NCBI GenBank assembly: GCA_947259975.1
Contig: CAMYOD010000015.1
Span: forward strand, 1-64,000
Source: an uncultured Gammaproteobacteria bacterium
GTDB lineage: Bacteria > Pseudomonadota > Gammaproteobacteria > HyVt-429
Length of the DNA stretch: 64,000 nt
Reading direction: 5' to 3'
Below the pieces are notes generated by a model, which saw only the letters and a list, made by a program, of their open reading frames with translations, did not search any database and had not been told where the DNA came from. Shown here piece after piece: positions 28,430 to 35,673 of this stretch. Position numbers and translations under genes: made by a program. Position 1 is the stretch's first letter; each line of letters opens with the position of its first letter.

Positions 28430-28735
28430 TCACAGCCAGGACTGCACCTTGCTGCACTCGGCGGCAAGGTCGACGAAACCGTCGTAATCCACCAGCTCGA
28501 TGCCGTCAATCATGTTGTCCGACAGGCCACGGGTCGTTACATCCGGTTTCAGGGCGTAGACGTTGTGTTTGCCCAGAGCCGCCTCGATCGAAGAGGATAC
28601 CTTGGTGCCTTTTACGGCACTGTAAACACCGTCCTCGATAAACAGGATGGTGCTGCCATCCTTCGCCGTGCTCAGGCAACGTTCGAGAGAATTCTTCTCG
28701 AACGGGGATTTGTTTACTGTGTGCAGGGTTGCCAT
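28430..28735 (-). CDS. dsrH: DsrH (TusB-like) sulfur-relay subunit
   Basis: A 101-residue protein of the DsrH/TusB family. It has the family cysteine at position 20 (LERC), matching Cys20 of studied DsrH. It forms the hexameric DsrE2F2H2 complex with the two upstream gene products, which hands sulfur to DsrC. Confidence 0.95.
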   Translation of the reverse strand: MATLHTVNKSPFEKNSLERCLSTAKDGSTILFIEDGVYSAVKGTKVSSSIEAALGKHNVYALKPDVTTRGLSDNMIDGIELVDYDGFVDLAAECSKVQSWL

Positions 28736-28749
28736 TAGGTCATTCTCAC

Positions 28750-29160
28750 TCAGAAATTCATCAGGACGTCTTGCTCTTCCATGAGGTCAGTCAGTTCGCT
28801 GCGGCTGACCAGCTTGATCGACGGCTTTTCGTTCCAGTCGTCGTCCTCGTCCTCGTAGGTGAGCGGCATCAGGTCATCGAGAGACAGACCGCGCTCTTCG
28901 AGGGATTCCTTTTCGACGTAGAGTTTGTTGACGTCGTAATCGCCCAGGGCCTTGTAGGTGGGCGAGAAGTTTTTCACACCCGTATCACCCGTGTCCTGAC
29001 CCTTGGTGAGCTGAAACACACCATCATCCATAAAGGCCATGCTCACATCCTGGTCGAAGGCGGCGCCGATCAGCACTACTTCAAGTGACTCGAGGGCATA
29101 GACAGTCCCGTAGGGTGCCTTGCGATTGACATACATGAACTTCTTGATTGCTTCACTCAT
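28750..29160 (-). CDS. dsrF: DsrF (TusC-like) sulfur-relay subunit
   Basis: A 136-residue protein with the DsrF/TusC fold (VNRKAPYGTVYALESLEVVL; AFDQDVSMAFMDDGVFQL). It has no cysteine, so it is structural in the DsrEFH complex and the active thiol is on DsrE. It lies 12 bp after dsrE and 14 bp before dsrH. Confidence 0.95.
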   Translation of the reverse strand: MSEAIKKFMYVNRKAPYGTVYALESLEVVLIGAAFDQDVSMAFMDDGVFQLTKGQDTGDTGVKNFSPTYKALGDYDVNKLYVEKESLEERGLSLDDLMPLTYEDEDDDWNEKPSIKLVSRSELTDLMEEQDVLMNF

Positions 29161-29172
29161 CGCTGCTTCCCC

Positions 29173-29565
29173 TTAATCGCCGAACACGAGGAGGCGATCC
29201 GACTGGATCCCGGCCTCGATGAGCTGACCCAGGCCCGATATACGGAAGCTGGGAGCAATGTTGTCCGCGTCTTTGCCATTGCGCTTGGCCTCGTCCGCAT
29301 CAACGATGCCGCGGCGCTGGGCGGCGGCAACACAGACAACCAGATCCAGGCCGTGTTCCTCGCCCAGCTCGGACCAGCGCGTCACGATATTGCGATCGTC
29401 CTGCGGCGGCGTGGTCAGTCGGGTGCCGTTGTTGACACCGTCGTGATAGAAAAACACACGAAATACTTCGTGGCCTTTTTCCAACGCCGCTTTCGTGAAC
29501 TGGTAGGCCGTGTCCGCCGCTTCGTGCGTATACGGGCCTTCAAGTACGACTACACCGAACTTCAT
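29173..29565 (-). CDS. dsrE: DsrE (TusD-like) sulfur-relay subunit
   Basis: A 130-residue protein with the conserved sulfur-accepting C78 in DLVVCVAAAQRRG, at the same position as the essential cysteine of Allochromatium DsrE. It receives sulfane sulfur from rhodanese/TusA-type donors and passes it to DsrC. DsrEFH next to dsrAB is a marker of sulfur oxidisers. Confidence 0.96.
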   Translation of the reverse strand: MKFGVVVLEGPYTHEAADTAYQFTKAALEKGHEVFRVFFYHDGVNNGTRLTTPPQDDRNIVTRWSELGEEHGLDLVVCVAAAQRRGIVDADEAKRNGKDADNIAPSFRISGLGQLIEAGIQSDRLLVFGD

Positions 29566-29577
29566 GAATCAGACCCC

Positions 29578-30657
29578 TCAGAAACGAACGTGGGCCGACG
29601 CGTTAAGCGTGTAGCGGGAACCGCGCCAGTTGTCGATATGGAATTTCGTGAACGGCAGCTCGGTCAGCTCAAAAAACCGCGGCCAGCCAATGCGTTCGAC
29701 CCAGTCACCGACACGCTCCCATTCGAGGGCATCTTCCTTGTAGACCTTGAGGATCTTCTTGACGATGTCATTGGCTTCCGGCCAGCGCGGCGGATTGTTC
29801 GGAATGCCGGCCGCAACCAGTTTGTGGAACATCGGCTTGCTGCGGGCGTTGGAGTTCTTGCCACCAACCCAGATCGCGAGCTTGGTGTGTTCCGAGTCGT
29901 TGATCTGCATGGGCGGGCAGGGCGGGAAGCAGGCACCACAACAGATGCACTTCTTCTCGTCGACTTCCAGCGAGGGCTTGCCGTTGACCATGGCGGGGCG
30001 AATCGCCGCTACCGGGCAGCGCGCGACCACCGATGGGCGCTCACACACGTTGGCCACGAGATCGTGATTGATCTTCGGCGGCTTGGTGTGCTGCACGTTG
30101 ATCGCGATGTCACCCTGGCCGCCGCAGTTGATCTGGCAGCAGGAGGTGGTGATGTGCACGCGGTTGGGCATGGTCTCGTTGATGAATTCGTCATGCAGGT
30201 CATCCATCATGGCCTTCACCACGCCGGAGGCGTCGGTGCCCGGAATATCGCAATGCAACCAGCCCTGGGTGTGGGAAATCATGGTCACCGAGTTACCGGT
30301 GCCGCCCACGGGATAGCCGGCATCGGTGAGGGCCTCAATCAGGGGCTCCACCTTGGACTCGTCGGTGACGGAGATTTCCATGTTGCTGCGGATGGTGAAG
30401 CGCACATAGCCGTCGGCGTACTTGTCGATGATGTCGCAGAGCAGGTTGAGCTCGAAGGGGCCCAACTGGCGTTGCGTGCCGACACGTACCGTCCAGACCT
30501 CGTCGCCGCTTTCGGCAACGTGATGCAGCACGCCGGGGCGCGGACGGTCATGATACTTCCACATGCCGTAGTTCTTGAGATACGTCGGATGCAGGTATTG
30601 CATGCCATCCGGACAGCCGGTTTCGATCGGTGAACGTGGGGTAGCCTTCTCAGTCAT
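29578..30657 (-). CDS. dsrB: DsrB, beta subunit of dissimilatory sulfite reductase
   Basis: A 359-residue subunit. The sirohaem/4Fe-4S site has the cysteines of TTSCCQINCGG and a later ARCPVAAI. An inserted ferredoxin domain has CICCGACFPPCPP. It forms the alpha2beta2 enzyme with DsrA, working in the oxidative direction here. A 106-bp spacer with a strong hairpin separates it from dsrA. Confidence 0.97.
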   Translation of the reverse strand: MTEKATPRSPIETGCPDGMQYLHPTYLKNYGMWKYHDRPRPGVLHHVAESGDEVWTVRVGTQRQLGPFELNLLCDIIDKYADGYVRFTIRSNMEISVTDESKVEPLIEALTDAGYPVGGTGNSVTMISHTQGWLHCDIPGTDASGVVKAMMDDLHDEFINETMPNRVHITTSCCQINCGGQGDIAINVQHTKPPKINHDLVANVCERPSVVARCPVAAIRPAMVNGKPSLEVDEKKCICCGACFPPCPPMQINDSEHTKLAIWVGGKNSNARSKPMFHKLVAAGIPNNPPRWPEANDIVKKILKVYKEDALEWERVGDWVERIGWPRFFELTELPFTKFHIDNWRGSRYTLNASAHVRF

Positions 30658-30710
30658 GGAGACCTCGCAAAATCTGAGTTAAATGCTGAGTTAATATGTC
30701 TGTTTACGTA

Positions 30711-30740
30711 GAGGCCCGCTCAATCGCTTGAGCGGGCCTC
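30711..30740 (-). other. Strong stem-loop between dsrA and dsrB
   Basis: A perfect 13-bp stem, GAGGCCCGCTCAA with TTGAGCGGGCCTC, around a 4-nt loop. It starts exactly 23 nt after the dsrA stop and ends 53 nt before dsrB. No T-run follows on the transcribed strand, so full termination is unlikely. It may set mRNA stability, partial termination or processing between the two subunits. Confidence 0.8.
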
Positions 30741-30763
30741 CGATTTAGGACACGTAATTTAAG

Positions 30764-32077
30764 TTAGCCGGCGGCCTTGCGCTGGTTCCACTTGTCGGCT
30801 TCTTCGTCCCAGGTGTCCATGCGGACATAGGAACTGGTGCGCGGGTAGTTGATCATGTTCGGATCAACCTCGATGCCGACGCCCTCGAGGAAGTTCACCA
30901 GGCCGATACGTTCGATGGTCTCACCGATACGCTCGTGCTCGAGCGCGTTCTCGGCCCAGAAGTCGATTACTTCTTCGGCCATCTCCTGCAGCTGCTCGTA
31001 GTCCTCGTCCGTCTCGAGTTTCATGAAAGGCACAATTACCGTGCCCATGGTATCGCCGATTTTCAGCGTGCGTTTACCACCCATGAGGATCGAGACGCCT
31101 TTATCGTCACCCGGTGACAGGGCCTTGGTCATGACGTTGATACAGTGCATGCAACGAACGCAGTTGCGGTTATCGACGGTCATGGTGTCGTCATCGTTGA
31201 GCGACAGGGCATTGGTTGGGCAACGGCTCACAACATTATCGATGACATACTTGCGACTTTTGCGTTCGACAAAAGCCTTGACCTCGCCCTGGTCGACTTT
31301 CATGTCGTCGCGCCAGGTGCCGATGACGGCGAAGTCGGCGCGTTGAATGGAGTTCATGCAGTCATTCGGACAACCCGACACCTTGAACTTGAATTTGTAG
31401 GGCAGGGCCGGGCGGTGCATGTCGTCGATGAAGTTATTGACCAGCAGACGGTGAATTTTTTGCTCGTTGGCGCAGGACTGTTCGCAACGGGCGGCACCGA
31501 CGCAGGACATGGCGGTGCGCACGCAGGGGCCGGCGCCACCAAGATCCCAACCGTATTCGTTGATCTCGTCAAAGAAGTGCTGGGTGTTATCGGTGGTTGA
31601 GCCGATGAACATGATGTTACCGGTCTGGCCATGGAAGGCGATGAGGCCGGAACCGTATTTGTTCCAGGAGTTCGACAGCTGGCGCAGCATGTCGGTGGTG
31701 TAATGATTGCCGGCGGGCGGCTGCACACGCAGGGTATGGAATTCCTTCGACTCCGGAAACATGGGCTTGCCGTCGGTGTCCATCAACTCGGTGAAGCGGG
31801 GGATGATGCCACCGCCATAACCGAAGACGCTGACCGTGCCACCTTTCCAGTAACCCAGGCGGGTCTTGTAGGAGTGTTCCAGCTGGCCGAGGAGATCGAC
31901 CATCATGTCGTTGTCCATGGCCAGGCGCTTGAGGCCGGTCACGAAGCTGGGCCAGGGGCCGCTCTCCAGTTCGTCGAGCATCGGTGTGTCATGGAACGGT
32001 TTGCTCGACTTCTTCTCCGACATGGGCGGGAGATATGTGCTGTGCTTCTCCGGATTCTTCGGTTTTTGATCGGCCAT
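30764..32077 (-). CDS. dsrA: DsrA, alpha subunit of dissimilatory sulfite reductase
   Basis: A 437-residue subunit. The sirohaem-linked cluster cysteines are in MSCVGAARCEQSCANEQ and KVSGCPNDC, and the ferredoxin domain is NCVRCMHCINV. The start at 32077 is set by the AGGAGG 10 nt upstream and the family-like MADQKPKNPEKHSTYLPPM; the open frame upstream to 32203 is not expected to be translated. It is the first gene of the operon. Confidence 0.97.
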   Translation of the reverse strand: MADQKPKNPEKHSTYLPPMSEKKSSKPFHDTPMLDELESGPWPSFVTGLKRLAMDNDMMVDLLGQLEHSYKTRLGYWKGGTVSVFGYGGGIIPRFTELMDTDGKPMFPESKEFHTLRVQPPAGNHYTTDMLRQLSNSWNKYGSGLIAFHGQTGNIMFIGSTTDNTQHFFDEINEYGWDLGGAGPCVRTAMSCVGAARCEQSCANEQKIHRLLVNNFIDDMHRPALPYKFKFKVSGCPNDCMNSIQRADFAVIGTWRDDMKVDQGEVKAFVERKSRKYVIDNVVSRCPTNALSLNDDDTMTVDNRNCVRCMHCINVMTKALSPGDDKGVSILMGGKRTLKIGDTMGTVIVPFMKLETDEDYEQLQEMAEEVIDFWAENALEHERIGETIERIGLVNFLEGVGIEVDPNMINYPRTSSYVRMDTWDEEADKWNQRKAAG

Positions 32078-32531
32078 TACTCGTCTACCTCCTAGAAAAT
32101 CGACTCTGATGCCTGTGAGCCTCTCGCCCACAGGTCTGCATGTGCAATGTCGGCTGCGGCTTTGCCGGCGGGTCCGGTATGTCCCCGCGCCCGGCGGTCG
32201 CAACCAGCGCCTTGTGCGGGCAGTCTAGACGCTTTTAAGCCGGCAACGGAATCCTTCTTTCGGGGTGTATTAGCCATCACTAATATCTATCCCTAAAGAG
32301 ATAGGATTCGGTCCCACAGCCGCTGCGCGAGCGCCGCGTAACAAGTCCTCAACTGAATATTCTATAAGAAAAACAGATAGTTATAGAATCACAAGCGGAT
32401 GCGGGTCGCCATTATACGCACCCTCGCCGACGGACGCCATGGATGGTTGCCGGCTTGTTTTGTGCGCCGTGGGGCCGTATATGAGCTGTACACCTAGCCA
32501 TTACAGGCCCCTGTCCCTAGGAATTTCCAGC
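32078..32531. promoter_or_regulatory. Divergent control region between dsrA and the dioxygenase gene
   Basis: A 454-bp gap between divergently transcribed genes. It must hold the main dsr promoter and that of the rightward gene set. Notable parts are an AT-rich core at about 32340-32392, a 9-bp inverted repeat there, and a smaller CTATC/GATAG repeat at 32287-32304. No clear sigma-70 pair could be fixed by eye. Confidence 0.6.
32359..32389. promoter_or_regulatory. Perfect 9-bp inverted repeat, possible operator
   Basis: ATTCTATAA at 32359-32367 and TTATAGAAT at 32381-32389 are exact reverse complements with a 13-bp spacer. The half-site centres are 22 bp apart, about two helical turns, as expected for a dimeric regulator on one face of the DNA. 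It lies about 280 bp before dsrA and 143 bp before the dioxygenase gene. Confidence 0.5.
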
Positions 32532-33467
32532 ATGCAAACCGCCGGTTCGCCAACCCAGGCCGAACGCACCAGCCCTTTCGCGCTTGCGAATCCGGAGCAT
32601 TATCGGCGCTGGCGTGAGGCCAAGCTCGCAGCGTATCCGCAGGATGTTGCTGAGCTGATCGTCGAGGTCGACGATCCGATGGCGTTGCGCGCCCGCGAGA
32701 CCGATGCGCTACTGGCACGGTGTCGCAAGGCGAATATGGTCGTGTACCGCACGGATGCCGCCGCCGTTGCCGGCAAAGAAATTCCCCGCGCTATGGGTGC
32801 GCGATTCGGACTGCATCGGCTCGACCCCAATATGCTTGCCGACGACGACGGCATTACCTCGCTGCAGGTGGTCGCCGGCAAATCCACGCGCGGCTACATC
32901 CCCTATACCAACAAACGACTTCTTTGGCACACGGACGGTTACTATAATCCGCCCGATCGCCGTATCCGCGCAATGATGCTGCATTGCGCCGTGCCGGCAC
33001 CGCACGGTGGTACCAATCGGCTGCTGGATCATGAACTCGTCTATATTCTGCTGCGCGATGAGAATCCGGATTTTGTCCGCGCCCTGATGGCCCCGGACGC
33101 CATGACGATTCCAGCGAATACGGAAACGGTTACGGACACACGACCGGCGCAGTCCGGACCGGTCTTCAGTATCGAACCGAGTGGCGATTTGCACATGCGC
33201 TACACTGCGCGAACACGGAGTATCGAGTGGAAATCGGATCCGCTGACGAACGAGGCGGTTGCCTGTCTGGAATCATTTTTGGCGAACGATTCACCGCATA
33301 TATTTGAGATAACATTGGCCGGCGGCGAGGGCCTGCTCTGCAATAACGTATTGCACAGCCGGACCGAATTCGATGATGATCCGGCGTCGCCGAGCCGGCG
33401 TCTGGTTTATCGTGCACGGTATTACGATCGCATCGCCGGCACGAATGTAAACGAGATTTACGAATAG
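32532..33467 (+). CDS. TauD/TfdA-type 2-oxoglutarate/Fe(II) dioxygenase
   Basis: A 311-residue enzyme. The Fe(II) triad is intact: H133 and D135 in LLWHTDGYY and the distal H275 in NNVLHSRTEF, with arginines at 290 and 295 for 2-oxoglutarate. ATG 32532 has AGGAA 8 nt upstream, so the longer frame from 32439 is rejected. Divergence from dsrA and the downstream DsrC-like gene suggest a sulfur-linked substrate, but that is inference. Confidence 0.82.
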   Translation: MQTAGSPTQAERTSPFALANPEHYRRWREAKLAAYPQDVAELIVEVDDPMALRARETDALLARCRKANMVVYRTDAAAVAGKEIPRAMGARFGLHRLDPNMLADDDGITSLQVVAGKSTRGYIPYTNKRLLWHTDGYYNPPDRRIRAMMLHCAVPAPHGGTNRLLDHELVYILLRDENPDFVRALMAPDAMTIPANTETVTDTRPAQSGPVFSIEPSGDLHMRYTARTRSIEWKSDPLTNEAVACLESFLANDSPHIFEITLAGGEGLLCNNVLHSRTEFDDDPASPSRRLVYRARYYDRIAGTNVNEIYE

Positions 33468-33479
33468 GCGACTTGAAGC

Positions 33480-33680
33480 ATGCTTTATTTGAGCGAAATT
33501 CTGCTGCAGCATCACGACATCGATACCTTCGAAGAGCTGATCAAGGTCGTCAAGAGCAAGGCCGGCGGCGGCGAGATTTTTTTTCGCATTGATGTCAAAC
33601 CGACCTATCCGGATACGCCCGAGAACTGGGAAGATATGCTCGAAGGCGCATTCGTTGGTGTCCATTCGGTGACCGATTGA
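33480..33680 (+). CDS. Conserved-looking 66-aa protein, function unknown
   Basis: A small protein beginning MLYLSEILLQHHDIDTFEELIKVV and ending VGVHSVTD. It has a predicted helix (about residues 15-30) between strands, two adjacent histidines and no cysteine. It lies 12 bp after the dioxygenase and 31 bp before the next gene, so it is very likely cotranscribed. I do not recognise the family. Confidence 0.65.
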   Translation: MLYLSEILLQHHDIDTFEELIKVVKSKAGGGEIFFRIDVKPTYPDTPENWEDMLEGAFVGVHSVTD

Positions 33681-33711
33681 TTGCCGACTTGTTTGTAACG
33701 ACCAGGTAGTG

Positions 33712-34422
33712 ATGATGAAATATTTGAAAGACAGCGAAGCCATGGCTGACGCCGACAGCGGCGAGGATCTGGTCAGCGCGAGCGCGTTGCTGGAGGCGCG
33801 GCTGGTGGAGCTGCGGGAACAGATCATGGAATTACCCGCCGGCCACGACGCCGTGGCAAAAGCCGACCTGCAGTTGCAGGCGGCGGCGATCCTGGTTGAT
33901 CTGGAGCGGGGCGAGGATGCCTGGGATGACGCTCACGACGCCTTTGCAACGTTTGCCGCGGCCGAGCGTTGGCAGGATGCAGCGCACGCTTGTGACATTA
34001 TGTTTCAGTCCGACCAGGCCGACTCATTGGCGGCGTTGGGCCAGGGTATCTGGCTTGCGGTGACCTTTCCTGTGGACCCGGAGTTGACGGTGGCGCTGCT
34101 GCGCCATGTAGTTGAGGAAACGCCCAGCGACTCGGACGGTGCCGCGGTGGCCGCGGCGGTGGCGCACTATATCGTCGATATGCGGGCGGAGGGTAAACAG
34201 CGTGACGATCTGCTGTTCTTCACTAACAATCTGCTTGCAGAAGTCGCGCGGCGTCACAGCGATGTCGAGTCGCAAGAGCAATTTAACTTGTGGATCGAGA
34301 AACTCGAACTCAATGATCCGGAGAAATTCCTGCCGCGCCTGCGTAATGTGGTGGACGTGTTGGTGCAGGAGAATTGGTGGATCGATCGGGACGCGATCTG
34401 GGCGCAGCTCCCTGTCAACTAG
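33712..34422 (+). CDS. Acidic helical protein, function unknown
   Basis: About 236 residues, almost all helical and strongly acidic, with alternating amphipathic helices like a TPR or HEAT-type repeat fold (for example QAAAILVDLERGEDAWDDA and DAAHACDIMF). No membrane segment or catalytic motif is visible. The start is ATG 33712 or 33715, just after an AGG ribosome site. It sits 9 bp before the Cas6-like gene and could be its protein partner. Confidence 0.65.
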   Translation: MMKYLKDSEAMADADSGEDLVSASALLEARLVELREQIMELPAGHDAVAKADLQLQAAAILVDLERGEDAWDDAHDAFATFAAAERWQDAAHACDIMFQSDQADSLAALGQGIWLAVTFPVDPELTVALLRHVVEETPSDSDGAAVAAAVAHYIVDMRAEGKQRDDLLFFTNNLLAEVARRHSDVESQEQFNLWIEKLELNDPEKFLPRLRNVVDVLVQENWWIDRDAIWAQLPVN

Positions 34423-34431
34423 GTTGTAACC

Positions 34432-35124
34432 ATGTTTTGGGAAGAAACAAAAGAAACCGATGAAATCAAAGTGACTGACGAGGTCGTGGATCTCGTCTTC
34501 GGTATTGCCTGTCGCCACCTCCCGGTCGATCATGCCTATGCGCTTTCCGAGGCGCTGCAACAGGAACTTCCCTGGTTTGCCGGCGAGGAGCGCGCGGCGG
34601 TACATCCGGTGCATGTGGCGGGCTCGGGAAATGGTTGGATGCGCCCGCAGAATCCGGATGATCTGCTGCATCTTTCGCGTCGGACGAAACTCGTCCTGCG
34701 TTTGCCGCAACACCGTGTCGAGGATGCAAAACAGCTGGTCGGGCGGACCCTGACGGTGGCCGGGCATACAATGGAAATAAAACACGCAAGCATGCGTCCG
34801 CTCAGCACGATCACGACCCTGCTTTCCCGGTATGTCGCCGCGGATGAGGTGGATGACGAGCAGAGCTTTCTTGAGCTCTCGGCGCAACGGCTGCAGGCCA
34901 TGGGGATACGGCCACGCAAGATGCTGTGCGGAATTGAGGGCATCATCAGAATGCCGGACAAACCGATTCGTACCCGCAGCTTGATGGTTGCCGACCTGAG
35001 TAGCGAAGAATCCGTGCGTTTGCAGCAGATGGGCCTCGGTCCTTATCGGACGCTGGGTTGCGGGTTGTTCATCGCCCAGAAGAGCATTACCGAAGTGAAG
35101 AACGAACCGGAAACCGCTGTTTAG
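34432..35124 (+). CDS. Cas6/Cmx6-like protein (stand-alone, no CRISPR array seen)
   Basis: A 230-residue protein resembling the type I-MYXAN Cas6/Cmx6 family from memory. It has the C-terminal glycine-rich RAMP loop GLGPYRTLGCG (201-211), preceded by RSLMVADLSSEESVRLQQM. The N-terminal region has helix CRHLPVDHAYALSEAL with H29, H34 and Y36, in the place where Cas6 enzymes keep their catalytic histidine. GSGNGW (64-69) and the basic strand LSRRTKLVLRLP (81-92) may bind RNA. No cas gene or repeat array is present in the window. The context is sulfur metabolism, so the RNA target is unknown. Confidence 0.7.
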   Translation: MFWEETKETDEIKVTDEVVDLVFGIACRHLPVDHAYALSEALQQELPWFAGEERAAVHPVHVAGSGNGWMRPQNPDDLLHLSRRTKLVLRLPQHRVEDAKQLVGRTLTVAGHTMEIKHASMRPLSTITTLLSRYVAADEVDDEQSFLELSAQRLQAMGIRPRKMLCGIEGIIRMPDKPIRTRSLMVADLSSEESVRLQQMGLGPYRTLGCGLFIAQKSITEVKNEPETAV

Positions 35125-35210
35125 ACCATTTTCATCTGAGCAAATCTGGTTTATTTTATTCCTCTTGTTTTATTGAAAATTGATTTGAGAAGTCATTGGA
35201 GAGCTAACAA

Positions 35211-35549
35211 ATGGCCTATGAATTTGAAGGTAAAACTATCGAAACCGATGCCAACGGATATCTGACCGACGTGAACGACTGGAGCGAAGGGCTGGCAAAG
35301 GTGATCGCCGACCAGGAAGGTGTCGAGCTGACCGAGAAGCATTGGGATCTCATTAACTACCTGCGTGATGAGTACATCAACAACGCGGGCAATCAGCCGA
35401 ACACGCGTAATATCGTCAAGGCCATGTCGAGTAAATGGGGCGAGAAGATCGGGCAGAAGGATATCTACGACCTGTTTCCGAAAGACCCTTCCAAGCAGGG
35501 CGGACGCATTGGTGGGCTGCCGGAGACGCGGCGTAAGGGGGGGTATTAG
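35211..35549 (+). CDS. Cysteine-free DsrC-family protein (RspA type)
   Basis: A 112-residue member of the DsrC/TusE superfamily (MAYEFEGKTIETDANGYLTD; HWDLINYLRDEYI; IYDLFPKDPSKQGGRIGGLP). The C-terminal arm ends ETRRKGGY and has neither redox cysteine; the whole protein has none. Such proteins have been named RspA and are thought to be regulatory, since they cannot carry sulfur. An AT-rich 86-bp leader and a GGAGAG ribosome site precede it, so it may have its own promoter. Confidence 0.88.
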   Translation: MAYEFEGKTIETDANGYLTDVNDWSEGLAKVIADQEGVELTEKHWDLINYLRDEYINNAGNQPNTRNIVKAMSSKWGEKIGQKDIYDLFPKDPSKQGGRIGGLPETRRKGGY

Positions 35550-35554
35550 GATCA

Positions 35555-35669
35555 GTTGCAAGTTTCAAGATACAAGATACAAGGTGGGTGGGTGCTCGTG
35601 ATTGAGCACATTCGGTTAGCCAGGTTTCGGTCTTAACCTTGCGCCTTGTAGCTTGTAACTTGAACCTGG
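35555..35669. repeat. Long hairpin repeat with CAAG-rich arms (copy 1)
   Basis: The left arm (35555-35584) is built of repeated CAAG units such as TTGCAAGTTTCAAGATACAAG. The right arm (35637-35669) is its imperfect reverse complement, with CCTTGTAGCTTGTAACTTGAA. The loop region is about 50 bp. A second copy lies at 39791-39882. It looks like a REP/MITE-like dispersed element. Confidence 0.7.
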
Positions 35670-35673
35670 TTTT

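Noticed and set aside
29353..30633. 426-aa plus-strand frame opposite dsrB and dsrE
   Set aside because: Antisense shadow of well-supported dsr genes with no recognisable domain.
30711..30740. A rho-independent terminator after dsrA
   Set aside because: The stem is strong but no T-run follows on the transcribed strand, and dsrB must be made with dsrA.
32078..32203. A 42-residue N-terminal extension of DsrA
   Set aside because: The AGGAGG site before 32077 and the family N-terminus fix the shorter start.
34432..35124. A CRISPR-Cas locus around the Cas6-like gene
   Set aside because: No array of spaced direct repeats and no other cas gene was seen in the window; the neighbours are sulfur and unknown genes.
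35211..35549. A second functional DsrC or TusE
   Set aside because: The protein has no cysteine, so it cannot carry sulfur on the C-terminal arm.
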